DNA of 64,000 bases from Glaciihabitans sp. INWT7 (GTDB taxonomy: Bacteria > Actinomycetota > Actinomycetes > Actinomycetales > Microbacteriaceae): NCBI RefSeq assembly GCF_014217685.1, contig NZ_CP043653.1, forward strand, positions 1,058,419 through 1,122,418. Reading direction: 5' to 3'. Made by a program: the position numbers and the translations under genes. Every line of letters begins with the position of its first letter. The stretch's first letter is position 1. The notes beneath the pieces were generated by a model, which did not search any database, was not told the origin of the DNA, and saw nothing but the letters and a program-made list of their open reading frames with translations. Below are positions 17,771 to 25,685 of this stretch, piece after piece.

Positions 17771-17953
17771 ATGACAATCAACGACGAGAAGCAGGGCACC
17801 AGCGTGGGCGAGAAACTCCAGTCTGTCGTCGACCAGGCCGGTGAGCTGTATCAGGCCGGACCGAACACCCTCAATCGCAAGATCAACGAGGTGGACGCGG
17901 TGCTCGGCGCCGCAGTGGAGGCGATCCAGGAGCTCGACGAGCGAACTTCCTGA
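17771..17953 (+). CDS. Small hypothetical protein (60 aa)
   Basis: MTINDEKQGTSVGEKLQSVVDQAGELYQAGPNTLNRKINEVDAVLGAAVEAIQELDERTS split into two probable amphipathic helices; no membrane segment, no Cys. I do not recognise a family. GC-rich third positions and an 86-bp gap to the upstream gene support a real short gene. Confidence 0.5.
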   Translation: MTINDEKQGTSVGEKLQSVVDQAGELYQAGPNTLNRKINEVDAVLGAAVEAIQELDERTS

Positions 17954-17970
17954 CCTCTCACGATCGTGTC

Positions 17971-18369
17971 TCACCGGGCGGTGCAGGCGCCGTATTCGCT
18001 GATCGTCACGTTCCCTCTGCAGTGCTGGTAGGTCCATCGGCGCGGCCCGAACGAATCCCTCGTGGCGTCAACGAACTGGTCGATTCCGTCGATCTCCGGC
18101 CCGACGCGGAAATACGAGATGATGGCGTCTCCCTCCGTCGTCGGGGACGAGATAGACAGCTCGGCGCCGGACTTGCCGGCGGCCTCGTCCATGCACCGGA
18201 TCGCGCCGGGCGGCACCGTGTCGCCCTGAGCGAGCACGATTTCCCCACACGAGACGAGCGGTGACCGGTCGGTGAATTCTGGCGGTGGGCCCGAGCGGAT
18301 GCTGCATCCCGCCAGAATCAGGACCGCGCCGGCCAGCACGACGGCGGTGCACGGACTGTTGGCGGACAT
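17971..18369 (-). CDS. Hypothetical lipoprotein
   Basis: 132 aa. Signal peptide CTAVVLAGAVLILAGC with lipobox LAGC (Cys22), then a small extracellular domain containing four further Cys (VSCGEIV, IRCMDEA, QHCRGNV, GACTAR), which may form two disulfides. No recognised domain. It is convergent with the 60-aa gene, with 17 bp between stops. Confidence 0.65.
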   Translation of the reverse strand: MSANSPCTAVVLAGAVLILAGCSIRSGPPPEFTDRSPLVSCGEIVLAQGDTVPPGAIRCMDEAAGKSGAELSISSPTTEGDAIISYFRVGPEIDGIDQFVDATRDSFGPRRWTYQHCRGNVTISEYGACTAR

Positions 18370-18544
18370 CGGCGAGACCCTTCGACGAGCGCAACGCTAG
18401 CGGCGCCCACGCCGACACACCACCCAACGTTTCGGGGTCGTCGATCGTCGGTGAGCGTGACGTGACTCTGCGGCGGCTCCGAAACCGCGACATCCAGACT
18501 CCTGGTGTACAAGATGAGGAGGACTATCGGAACGGAAAAACGTC

Positions 18545-18949
18545 ATGCCCCTCGTTCGAATCGATCTCGTCGCCGGACGCGATCACAAACAGATCCACGC
18601 CATCGGCGATGCCATTCAGGCGACTCTCGTGCACGTGTACGGGCTGCCCGAACGCGACCGCTTCCAGATCGTCACCGAGCATGCGCCGGGCATGCTCGTG
18701 GCTCTGGATGTCGGGCTCGGTATCGAGCGTTCAGAGCTTCTCGTGATCATCCAGATCTTCACCCAGGCGGGACGAACGGATGAAGCGAAGCAGCGATTCT
18801 TCTCCGCACTCGCGCACAACCTGGAGGCTGCCGGTGTCGCCGGTTCGGATCTCGTCATCGGATTCGTGGAGAATTCGCCCGCGGACTGGTCGTTCGGCTT
18901 CGGTCGCGCCCAGTACCTGACCGGCGAGCTCGAGCGCCCGGGGAGCTGA
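18545..18949 (+). CDS. Tautomerase-family protein (4-oxalocrotonate tautomerase-like)
   Basis: 134 aa starting MPLVRIDLVAGRDHKQIHAIGDAIQATLVHVYGLPERDRFQIVTEH. The Pro immediately after Met is the catalytic general base of the tautomerase superfamily once Met is removed. The length corresponds to the two-motif tautomerase subgroup (long 4-OT or MSAD/CaaD-like). The natural substrate is unknown. Monocistronic. Confidence 0.8.
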   Translation: MPLVRIDLVAGRDHKQIHAIGDAIQATLVHVYGLPERDRFQIVTEHAPGMLVALDVGLGIERSELLVIIQIFTQAGRTDEAKQRFFSALAHNLEAAGVAGSDLVIGFVENSPADWSFGFGRAQYLTGELERPGS

Positions 18950-19004
18950 CTGCGAGCCCGATCGGCTGTCGAGCGTTGTCTCGGTCACGGCGATCCGATG
19001 TGGC

Positions 19005-19010
19005 TAGGCT
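19005..19010 (+). promoter_or_regulatory. -10-like hexamer of 57-aa ORF
   Basis: TAGGCT, 6 nt before the ATG at 19017; leaderless spacing. Confidence 0.35.
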
Positions 19011-19016
19011 CGGAAC

Positions 19017-19190
19017 ATGGCTGAATTCATCGAAGACTGTGACGTTTATGCTGCCTCGTCCTATGCGGTCGCCGTTTCCCACGGGCATCGCATGAAGCAG
19101 AAGGTCGACCTCAAGGCACGGGTCGACACCGAAACCGGCGAGGTCACGTTCTACGTGCCTCTGGACAAGATCGACACATTGCGCGACTGA
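19017..19190 (+). CDS. Small hypothetical protein (57 aa)
   Basis: MAEFIEDCDVYAASSYAVAVS, then HGHRMKQKVDLKARVDTETG and EVTFYVPLDKIDTLRD. The alternation of VDLKARVDTETGEVTFYVPL looks like a beta hairpin. High GC at third positions and a well placed -10 support translation. Family not recognised. Confidence 0.5.
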   Translation: MAEFIEDCDVYAASSYAVAVSHGHRMKQKVDLKARVDTETGEVTFYVPLDKIDTLRD

Positions 19191-19232
19191 CAGTCGAGTT
19201 CGCTGTTCAGCGAAGCGGGCGACCCTCAGCGG

Positions 19233-19636
19233 TCAGTCGTCGGTCGTGGTGAGGTCATCGAGAGATGCCAATTCCACGATGCCTTCGGCTTTCGCTCTCA
19301 TCCTCGGGTCCACTGATACGAGTGCATCCGCGTGGAGCTTCGCAACGGTGAGGTATTCGGCATCGAAGGTCGAGTCCCAGTCGTGTGCGAGGGCGATCCT
19401 TCACGAGGTTCGAGGGGGGACCCGGTCACCGAGGAGGCGCATCTTCAGCTCGGTCATCCGCTCCTGATGGAGTAGGGCGACATCCTCGGTCAGTTCACCG
19501 CTCCGCACCGCGGTCGGGAGGATGCCGAGGGCCTGAGACCGGATCAGGGTGGGGCGACGAGGCGGTGTTGCCGACCGACCGTGATGTTGCCCGCCACGAG
19601 GTGCACAAGGGTGGGGGCATCGATGGCATACCGAGA
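19233..19636 (-). pseudogene. PIN-domain (VapC-like) toxin, inactivated
   Basis: Minus-strand reading gives RYAIDAPTLVHLVAGNITVG QHRLVAP, then after a one-base shift near 19549 TLIRSQALGILPTAVRSGEL and MTELKMRLLGDRV, a TGA at 19401-19403, and in the same frame RIALAHDWDSTFDAEYLTVA, KLHADALVSVDPRMR. The conserved acidic residues of PIN ribonucleases (IDAP near the N-terminus, FDAEYL, SVDP) are visible. One frameshift, one nonsense codon at a position where relatives tend to have Trp (TGG to TGA) and no start codon or VapB antitoxin gene upstream show decay. Confidence 0.75.
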
Positions 19637-20093
19637 CCTGCTGGCACCCGAGCCGGGTCTGTTCCTGCTGGGCAATGAGTCGGGAACGGCAGCCTCTTGG
19701 CCGGGAGCGTGCCGACCCGATCGGCAGTGCGAGCCCGACCGCCTGAGGTCGATTATTGACAACATGTTGTCAGAGTGGGGTGGTCCCGGCTTGGGATCGC
19801 CTCGACCGCCGGACGACGAATGGAGCGAGTTCGTCGTCGCAGTGTTCGCACATAATGGGCTGATCATGGGTGCGGCGGAGGGGATTGCCGGCGTGGTGCG
19901 GCAGAGCAGCGAGAAGTGGTGGGTGCTCGGAAGAGCGTTCGAGCCGCAGACAGTGGCGCGGACGCGCGCGCATGCGTCATCGGGGGAGGGCGTCGCTAGC
20001 GCGCACTGGTCGAGGAGCAGCGTCTGGCAGGGCCTGCTCAACGGCGGACTCGAGCGCCGCCCCTCGGTCGCGGAAGTGCCCGACCGCGGCTAG
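19623..20093 (+). CDS. Doubtful hypothetical ORF
   Basis: Open frame of 156 codons with GC-rich third positions and a protein-like middle part (DDEWSEFVVAVFAHNGLIMG, GVVRQSSEKWWVLGRAF). Its 5' part is antisense to the VapC remnant and its last 117 bases are antisense to the membrane-protein gene. An internal ATG at 19764 would start inside a 16-bp palindrome. No family recognised; it may be spurious. Confidence 0.25.
   Translation: MAYRDLLAPEPGLFLLGNESGTAASWPGACRPDRQCEPDRLRSIIDNMLSEWGGPGLGSPRPPDDEWSEFVVAVFAHNGLIMGAAEGIAGVVRQSSEKWWVLGRAFEPQTVARTRAHASSGEGVASAHWSRSSVWQGLLNGGLERRPSVAEVPDRG
19757..19772. promoter_or_regulatory. 16-bp perfect palindrome TGACAACATGTTGTCA
   Basis: Perfect inverted repeat in a region with no firmly supported gene, of the size bound by dimeric repressors. 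It may be a left-over operator of the decayed toxin locus or of an unrecognised gene. Confidence 0.45.
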
Positions 20094-21071
20094 CAGGAGC
20101 CCCAACGTCGCCCAGCCCGCGAGCACGAGCCACGGGAAGGTCACGTCGGCGGCCGGGAAGTAGGAGAGTTCGCGGAGGAGCGTCGCTGCAGCCCCCGGCG
20201 GAAACCCCTGTCCGACGACGCCCCACGGCGCGACGAGGAACTCGAGAGGCTGAGCGGCCGAGGAGATCGGATTGGCCAGGAGCAGAAACAGCACCGGGCC
20301 GATCGCGACGCCCGACGGACCGACGAGGGCCGCGAACCCGACGATCACACCTCCGATGCCAAGGAGCGCGAGCGCCACCGCGCCGGCGTTGACGAGGAAG
20401 TCTCCCTGGAGTGCGCCGAACCAGCCCTGCAGTATCCCGGTGATGCCGAGTGCGCCGACGCCCGAATACACCAGAAGCGCCGTGACGCGCCGCCAGACTC
20501 CCACGATGAGCAGCGAGAGTGCGATGCCTCCGATCATCCCGCCGAGAACCAGGGGAAACGAGGATGTGGCTATGGCGGAACCGCGCGCATCGGTCGACAA
20601 GAGGGGAACGACATCCGTCACGGCCACGGTGACGGGGGCAGGAAGGTCAATGCCCTGGGCTGCCGCCGCCGCAGTGAGTTGAGCCTGAAGTGGGGGGGCC
20701 AGGCCCGTGAGCAGCTGAGAGACGATGGGGCTGGCTGCAGAGGCCGTGAGCACCTCGGGCTCCTGCCCGATCACGATGGCTCCGTAGGCCGTGCGGTTCT
20801 CGATCCGATCCACGGCGGCGGGGCGGCCGGATACAGCGGTGAACCTGAAAGTGCCGGGAGATTTCGTCTCGAATGCCTTCTCGAGCTGGCTCGTCTGCAC
20901 CGCTGGACCGACGAGCGCGATCGGCAGCCCCTTCACCGAAGCGGTGACGTTGGGCCAGAGGAAGGCGATAAGGAGCACACTCAGCCCGGCGGCAAGCGCA
21001 ACGCCGATTCCGAGAAGCCGTGACCACGGCGTGTGGAGCGGCCGTGGGGAAATCGATCTGACGGCGTTCAT
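19977..21071 (-). CDS. Multi-span membrane protein, ABC-2/YhgE-like
   Basis: 364 aa. One N-terminal span (LLGIGVALAAGLSVLLIAFLW), an outside domain of about 130 residues (LPIALVGPAVQTSQLEKAFE and TAYGAIVIGQEPEVLTASAA), then about five spans (LVLGGMIGGIALSLLIVGVW to PWLVLAGWATLGLLLAAVG). This layout (span, large extracytoplasmic loop, spans) resembles the YhgE/Pip and ABC-2 permease families. No ATPase is adjacent. Divergent from a TetR gene, with two copies of its likely operator between the starts. Confidence 0.75.
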   Translation of the reverse strand: MNAVRSISPRPLHTPWSRLLGIGVALAAGLSVLLIAFLWPNVTASVKGLPIALVGPAVQTSQLEKAFETKSPGTFRFTAVSGRPAAVDRIENRTAYGAIVIGQEPEVLTASAASPIVSQLLTGLAPPLQAQLTAAAAAQGIDLPAPVTVAVTDVVPLLSTDARGSAIATSSFPLVLGGMIGGIALSLLIVGVWRRVTALLVYSGVGALGITGILQGWFGALQGDFLVNAGAVALALLGIGGVIVGFAALVGPSGVAIGPVLFLLLANPISSAAQPLEFLVAPWGVVGQGFPPGAAATLLRELSYFPAADVTFPWLVLAGWATLGLLLAAVGHFRDRGAALESAVEQALPDAAPRPVRASDALPR

Positions 21072-21090
21072 TGCCTTGCCTCTCTAAAAC

Positions 21091-21147
21091 GAATGTTCGT
21101 TCTTTTATATTCGCGTCGGCGTGTTCGATTGTCAAGAACGAACATTC
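21091..21147. promoter_or_regulatory. Paired TetR operator copies between divergent genes
   Basis: GAATGTTCGTTCTT at 21091-21104 recurs inverted at 21134-21147 (AAGAACGAACATTC). One copy lies by the membrane-protein start, the other by the TetR -10 (TATGCT, 21153-21158), so the regulator could repress both genes. Confidence 0.7.
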
Positions 21148-21163
21148 TTTTTTATGCTGAGGC

Positions 21164-21757
21164 ATGCCTAAAGTGAGCGAGGAGTACCGCACCGCCAAGC
21201 GCGCGGAAATCGCCGGGGCCGCGCTTCGAGCATTCAGCCGCCGAGGATTTCATGCGACATCGATGGCGGACATCATCGCGGAGTCGGGGATGTCGGCCGG
21301 CGCGATCTATGGCATCTTCTCGAGCAAATCGGACATCGTGTTCGACGTGGCGAGCAGGGTCATCGGCGGGCGCGTGCACGACATCTCGAGGCTCGCCGAC
21401 TCCACGCCGATGCCGCCGCCGAGCGAGCTGCTTGGCGTGCTGATGCGGGGCATGATCGGCGAGCTGGGCTCACCGGCGATTCTCGTGCAGCTCTGGGGGG
21501 AGGCGGTCACAGATCTGCAGTTGCGAGCGCTCGCATCCGGCGTGTTCGACCGGCTCGTCTCGGCGTACCGCGCGTATATCTCCCTCTGGCAGCAGCGGGA
21601 GCACGGGCTCGACCCGAAGGCGGCCGACACCGTCGCTCGGGAGCAGACTCCGTTATTCCTCGCCGCGAGCCAAGGGTTCATCCTGCAGGCGGCCATCTTC
21701 CACGATTTCGACCCGGAATTCTTCCTCGACCGAGTGGCGCGCCACCTTCCGCGCTGA
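21164..21757 (+). CDS. TetR-family transcriptional regulator
   Basis: 197 aa. HTH domain at residues 10-60 (KRAEIAGAALRAFSRRGFHATSMADIIAESGMSAGAIYGIFSSKSDIVFDVASR is the typical TetR order), followed by a helical ligand-binding domain. It very likely represses the divergent membrane-protein gene and itself through the operator pair at 21091-21147. The start is 5 nt after a TATGCT -10, a leaderless arrangement. Confidence 0.92.
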   Translation: MPKVSEEYRTAKRAEIAGAALRAFSRRGFHATSMADIIAESGMSAGAIYGIFSSKSDIVFDVASRVIGGRVHDISRLADSTPMPPPSELLGVLMRGMIGELGSPAILVQLWGEAVTDLQLRALASGVFDRLVSAYRAYISLWQQREHGLDPKAADTVAREQTPLFLAASQGFILQAAIFHDFDPEFFLDRVARHLPR

Positions 21758-21933
21758 GTCGCATCATCGCGGAATCGGACACCCGTCTTGTCGTCCCGGA
21801 GGCGACGCGAGATCCGCACGCTCGTCGAGCCGCCCCGATTCGCACGATCGCGCGGCGGAAGGGCGAGCTCGTGCCGGAAGATCAGGGGAAGATCTCGAGG
21901 ATGTGGTCAGGGTGGCCTGCCATTTGGGTGCGA

Positions 21934-22827
21934 CTAGGCAGAATACGCGCCGGCATCGATGTCTTGGATCAGCGACTGGCCGGTCGGTGTCCACCCCAGC
22001 AACCCGCGAGTCGCCGCACTCGTGGCGGTGAGGTCCATGCCGAAGAAGTTGCCGATGAATCCGAAGTGGCCCGCGACATCTGCGGCGGCGACCGAGGCTA
22101 CCGGGAGGTTGAGCGCACGGCCGATGGCCTCCGCAATCCGGCGGGTCGGGACGGCCTCTTCGGCGACGGCGTGCAGCCGGGAACCGGCGGGGGCATTCTC
22201 CAGCCCGAGGCGGACCATCCGCGCGGCGTCGAGACGCGGCACGGCCGCCCAGCTGTTCGTTCCTTCACCCGGGTAGCCCGAGACGCCTTTTTCGCGCGCT
22301 GCGGCGACGATATAGGCGATGAAACCGTGATCACTCACTCCGTGAACGGTCGGTGCGAAACGCAGGGCGATGGACCGCACACCGTGTTCGACGAACTCGA
22401 ACGCGAGGTTCTCAGCCCCGCCGCGCGGCGACTCCGGACCACTGTACGGCGACGGGTCTTGTTCCGTGGACGGTCTTCCCGGAGTGAGTCCGGCCACACC
22501 GGAGGCGAAGAGAAATGGCCGGTCGCTGCCTGCAAGCGCGTCGCCGATCGTCTGCACGGATGCCCTCTCGGCCGCGTTGGACGCCGCAGGATTGGACCAG
22601 TCGTGCTTGTTCGCGAGGTGGATCACGGCATCCGCATCCTCCGCACCGGCGCGGATGCTCTCGAGGTCATCGAGATCTCCCCGCCGAATCTGGGCGCCCT
22701 TCGTGGTCAGGGCAGAGGCCGAGGCGTCGGACCTGGCGAGGCCGGTGACCCCGTGCCCGTGTGAGAGAAGTTCATCGACGATGGCTGAGCCGATCCATCC
22801 GGATGCTCCGGTGACAAAAACATGCAT
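21934..22827 (-). CDS. NAD(P)-dependent epimerase/dehydratase-like extended SDR
   Basis: 297 aa. MHVFVTGASGWIGSAIVDEL contains the TGxxGxxG cofactor site of extended short-chain dehydrogenases; it continues GVTGLARSDASA, DADAVIHLANKHD, SIALRFAPTVHG. Relatives include putative NAD-dependent epimerases and dihydroflavonol-reductase-like enzymes. The catalytic YxxxK is not clear, so the reaction is unknown. The second ATG (22825-22827) is chosen because GGAG lies 9 nt before it. Divergent from a TetR gene with an inverted-repeat operator between. Confidence 0.85.
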   Translation of the reverse strand: MHVFVTGASGWIGSAIVDELLSHGHGVTGLARSDASASALTTKGAQIRRGDLDDLESIRAGAEDADAVIHLANKHDWSNPAASNAAERASVQTIGDALAGSDRPFLFASGVAGLTPGRPSTEQDPSPYSGPESPRGGAENLAFEFVEHGVRSIALRFAPTVHGVSDHGFIAYIVAAAREKGVSGYPGEGTNSWAAVPRLDAARMVRLGLENAPAGSRLHAVAEEAVPTRRIAEAIGRALNLPVASVAAADVAGHFGFIGNFFGMDLTATSAATRGLLGWTPTGQSLIQDIDAGAYSA

Positions 22828-22852
22828 GAGACACAACTCCATTTCGCGCGAC

Positions 22853-22873
22853 TGATGTCAGCCGCAGACATCA
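22853..22873. promoter_or_regulatory. Inverted-repeat operator between SDR and TetR genes
   Basis: TGATGTC (22853-22859), 7-nt spacer, GACATCA (22867-22873): perfect 7-bp arms midway between the divergent starts. Just to the right is a second short dyad, CAG TCG CTG inside ACAGTCGCTGT. Either could be the TetR site. Confidence 0.6.
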
Positions 22874-22917
22874 CCGTACACCTCATAACAGTCGCTGTCA
22901 TCACTAGGATGGAGTCC

Positions 22918-23502
22918 ATGGTGCGCTGGGAACCGGGTGCGAAGGTGCGGCTGCAGGCCGCGGCTCTCGACCTTTTCGCGGCCCACGGGTTCGAGCAGAC
23001 GACCACCGCTCAGATCGCGCAGTCCGTCGGCCTGACGGAACGAACGTTCTTTCGCCACTTCAGCGACAAACGGGAGGTGCTCTTCTACGGCCAGGAGCTC
23101 TTTCTGCAGGCGTTCCTCGATGGCATCGATGCGGCGCCGTCCGACGCCCCAACCATGGCGGTCGTCGCATCGGCGCTCCACGCCGGAACATCCCTCTTTC
23201 CCGAAGAGCGCCGACCATACTCCCGACTCCGTCAGACGGTGATCGATGCGAACCCCGCACTCGAGGAACGCGAAACCCACAAGATGTCCGGCCTCGCCAC
23301 CACGGTCGCCGAGGCCCTGCGTCAGCGGGGGATACCCGAACCCACCGCCACGCTCGCGGCGGAGTCCGGCGGGACCGTGTTCAGGATGGCGTTCGCTCAA
23401 TGGATTCGCGACGGCGAGACTCGCGCGCTGGCCGACATCGCCACCGACCTTCTGGCGGAGCTGCACAACCTCACCGCCGAAGAGCTCGCACCCCCGGCGT
23501 GA
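22918..23502 (+). CDS. TetR-family transcriptional regulator
   Basis: 194 aa. HTH at residues 10-55 (VRLQAAALDLFAAHGFEQTTTAQIAQSVGLTERTFFRHFSDKREVLF order), with the FFRHF recognition-helix end of the AcrR/MftR-like subgroup. TAGGAT lies at 22905-22910, 7 nt before this ATG, favouring it over the ATG at 22909. Likely repressor of the divergent SDR gene. Confidence 0.9.
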   Translation: MVRWEPGAKVRLQAAALDLFAAHGFEQTTTAQIAQSVGLTERTFFRHFSDKREVLFYGQELFLQAFLDGIDAAPSDAPTMAVVASALHAGTSLFPEERRPYSRLRQTVIDANPALEERETHKMSGLATTVAEALRQRGIPEPTATLAAESGGTVFRMAFAQWIRDGETRALADIATDLLAELHNLTAEELAPPA

Positions 23503-23564
23503 CGCACGATTCGTCTGGCGTGCGACGCGGCTTCATCGACGCCGCAGACTCCCGCACCGCACTC

Positions 23565-23588
23565 GTCTGAGTCTGAGTCTGAGTCTGA
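23565..23588. repeat. Hexanucleotide tandem repeat GTCTGA x4
   Basis: Four exact head-to-tail copies, 24 bp in all, a length-variable simple repeat just downstream of the TetR stop. Confidence 0.85.
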
Positions 23589-23607
23589 CCAAGACGCGAT
23601 GCCCTGT

Positions 23608-23649
23608 GCTCTTGCACGGGGGCTCTTGCATGGGGGCTCTTGCACTGGG
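23608..23649. repeat. 14-bp tandem repeat x3
   Basis: Units GCTCTTGCACGGGG, GCTCTTGCATGGGG, GCTCTTGCACTGGG: three copies with one or two changes each. Confidence 0.85.
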
Positions 23650-23888
23650 TTCCCCGCGCGCCGGGAAGAGTGAAGAGATCGTCCAAGCACAGTCCCCTCT
23701 TGCCCGCAGAGAGCCGCGCGAAGAGTCGAAGATTTGCGAGAGCCACGACGTCACATTCGGGGGTGACAGCGACAATCACACGCAGACCGTGCTGGCGATC
23801 GAGCATCCACGACGCCGTGCTGGTGACGATGGCGTCTCTGTGCTGCGAGCGGGACGATTCCCGGGCCCGATTGCGGTTGTATCGCTTC

Positions 23889-23923
23889 AAGCAACTACTT
23901 GCAATATTGGCAAGTAGTTGCTT
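23889..23923. promoter_or_regulatory. 14-bp-arm inverted repeat, operator of downstream HTH operon
   Basis: AAGCAACTACTTGC (23889-23902), 7-nt loop AATATTG, GCAAGTAGTTGCTT (23910-23923). Perfect arms, 26 nt before the membrane-protein start. Each arm also contains a CAA(n)TTG-type half-site. It likely binds the winged-helix protein encoded second in the operon (autoregulation). Confidence 0.7.
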
Positions 23924-23948
23924 AGAGTGGAACAAAGAAGGGATCGTC

Positions 23949-24380
23949 ATGGAAACCACTCCCACCATCACTGCCTCTGAGGCTCAGCTCCTCCTGGATC
24001 GGGCCGACCGGCTGAGCCGCTCGGCGCATAACGCCACTCGCTGGCCATACATCACTTTCATCCTCGCGCTCGGCGTGGCGACCTCGATGGGAACGTTCGC
24101 AATGGCGCTGGCGACGGGCACTGCATTCGGCCTCGCCTACTTCGGCACTCTCGTCGTGATGTTCGCGTTGATGATCTTCTTCATGGTGAGCATCCAGGGC
24201 CGGTCCGCCTTCGCGCGCAGCCGCCGTTGGGCCGGGTACATCGTGAGCTGGTTCGTCACCTACGCTGCCGCCCTCGCCGTGGTGATCTGGGCGCACGGAT
24301 CCGTTCTCCTCGCCGGACTGGCCTCTGGCCTCATCCTTATCGTGGCTATGGTCTGCGCGGCGCGCGAGGCGCGCTCGTGA
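23949..24380 (+). CDS. Small four-span membrane protein
   Basis: 143 aa. Short N-terminal cytoplasmic helix (TASEAQLLLDRADRLSRSAH) and four hydrophobic spans (YITFILALGVATSMGTFAMAL; FGLAYFGTLVVMFALMIFFMV; GYIVSWFVTYAAALAVVIWA; LAGLASGLILIVAMVCAA). AAGGGA precedes the ATG. Its stop overlaps the start of a winged-helix regulator gene, a frequent two-gene arrangement in actinobacteria. Function unknown. Confidence 0.8.
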   Translation: METTPTITASEAQLLLDRADRLSRSAHNATRWPYITFILALGVATSMGTFAMALATGTAFGLAYFGTLVVMFALMIFFMVSIQGRSAFARSRRWAGYIVSWFVTYAAALAVVIWAHGSVLLAGLASGLILIVAMVCAAREARS

Positions 24381-24691
24381 CCGCTATCGAACAGCATCCA
24401 CGACACCGACTCGACGACCACCTCCAGAACCCCGTTCGCTTCTCGATCGTGGCGGCCCTCGATCGTGCCGGCACGCTCGGATTCGGAGAAGTCCGCGATG
24501 CGGTCGAGATCACCGATTCTGCGCTGAGCAAGCAGGTCTCGTTGCTCGAAGCCGACGGATATCTCGCGGTCGGCAAGTCCTTCGCTGGAAAAATGCCCCG
24601 CACATCGCTCACGCTCACGCGCCAAGGGCGCCGGGCGTGGAGAGCCCATCTCGAAGCACTGCGCGAGATCGCGGGCGAGCCGACTATTTAG
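24377..24691 (+). CDS. Winged-helix (MarR/ArsR-like, HTH_34) transcriptional regulator
   Basis: 104 aa with HLQNPVRFSIVAALDRAGTL, DSALSKQVSLLEADGYLAVG, PRTSLTLTRQGRRAWRAHLEAL: the compact HTH_34 fold (helices, recognition helix around residues 45-60, wing with the TxxGR segment). GTG start overlaps the preceding stop (GTGA). Probable ligand-free or ligand-responsive repressor acting on the dyad at 23889-23923. Confidence 0.88.
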   Translation: MTAIEQHPRHRLDDHLQNPVRFSIVAALDRAGTLGFGEVRDAVEITDSALSKQVSLLEADGYLAVGKSFAGKMPRTSLTLTRQGRRAWRAHLEALREIAGEPTI

Positions 24692-24970
24692 GACGGACCA
24701 TGACGGGCGCGCAGCGGGATGGTCTTCGAAATCGCATACTTCTGGCGGAGGTCGGGGGAGAGGGAGCTCGCTCGGAGGCGTGATTCCACGTCCGGCGAAC
24801 GACCCCACACCCATTCCGACCAGCGACGGTCGCGAGGATGTCGTCGTGAGCGTGACGGCGAGCCACCCCGGCTCACTCACAGTCGAACAGCGCCTGGCAG
24901 TTCGACAGTCCCGCCGAAAGTTCGTCATCGCGTCACGGCCGTCGATTGCGCTTCTCAGCGGGAGGCTGCC

Positions 24971-25597
24971 CTATGCGGACGGTGAATATGCGCTGAGGAA
25001 CGCGTGCACTCCCGCGTGCGCTCGTTTCGAGACGCGCTCGCGAGTGGGATGGGAGCCTGAAAAGGTTCCCCGGTCAAGATCGGCGCCCATCACGAGATAG
25101 GCGAAGTGTTCGGCGGCGACGTGCTCGTCGGCCACGACGAGTGTTCCCGCCTTTGACATGCTGGCAAACAACGTGGCCAGCGCACCCAGTACTTTTTCGG
25201 GTGCGCGCGTGCGGTACTCGGCTGCCAGCTCGGGGAATCGGGCGGACTCCATGATCACGAGGCGGCGGAGGGGCACCGCCGGGCCGAGAAGAGTGGACTC
25301 CGCAAGACGAGCCGCAATCGCGGGCAACTCGCTCGCGGGATCGTCTAACTGTCGCAGATCGGTCTCGAGCGACGCAGTGAACGCGTCCGCGATCTCGATC
25401 GCACTGAGGATCGTCGCGCGAAAAAGCGAATCCTTGTCGCGGTAGAGGTTATAGATGGTGCGTTTGGCCACCCCCGCTACCTCAGCAATATGATCCACGG
25501 TCGCAGCTTGGTAGCCATCTGCAAGGAAGACCTGACGCGCTGCCTCAAGGACGTGGGCACGAGATCTGACGACCCGCGGGTCCTCCTTCTCAGGCAT
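24971..25597 (-). CDS. TetR-family transcriptional regulator
   Basis: 208 aa. HTH at residues 12-60 (SRAHVLEAARQVFLADGYQA, VDHIAEVAGVAKRTIYNLYRDKDSLF), then a C-terminal domain with LGPAVPLRRLVIMESARFPEL typical of TetR_C_7/AefR-like members. Divergent from the DUF998 gene; an 8-bp-arm dyad lies between them. The 279 bp downstream (24692-24970) contain no gene I can support. Confidence 0.92.
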   Translation of the reverse strand: MPEKEDPRVVRSRAHVLEAARQVFLADGYQAATVDHIAEVAGVAKRTIYNLYRDKDSLFRATILSAIEIADAFTASLETDLRQLDDPASELPAIAARLAESTLLGPAVPLRRLVIMESARFPELAAEYRTRAPEKVLGALATLFASMSKAGTLVVADEHVAAEHFAYLVMGADLDRGTFSGSHPTRERVSKRAHAGVHAFLSAYSPSA

Positions 25598-25648
25598 TGC
25601 GCTCCTTGGTCGATTGTCACGCTGCTCGCGGGGATGCTACGTTTTCGC

Positions 25649-25668
25649 CGAGTGCAGTATTGCACTCG
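25649..25668. promoter_or_regulatory. TetR operator, CGAGTGCA-4-TGCACTCG
   Basis: Perfect 8-bp inverted arms (25649-25656 and 25661-25668) around GTAT, between the divergent TetR and DUF998 genes and 17 nt before the DUF998 ATG; well placed to repress it. Confidence 0.75.
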
Positions 25669-25685
25669 AGAGAGCAGGAGATGAA

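Larger units (their letters stand above)
23503..23948. other. Intergenic region with tandem repeats and a long operator-like dyad
   Basis: No gene recognised. It holds (GTCTGA)x4 at 23565-23588, three 14-bp units at 23608-23649, and the 14-bp-arm dyad at 23889-23923. Several frames are open, but none reads like a known protein. Confidence 0.6.

Noticed and set aside
23565-23649. Possible CRISPR array
   Set aside because: Repeats are 6 and 14 bp and contiguous, without spacers; no cas genes nearby.
24780-25100. 106-codon plus-strand frame between winged-helix and TetR genes
   Set aside because: No recognisable fold, 3' part antisense to TetR; not supported.
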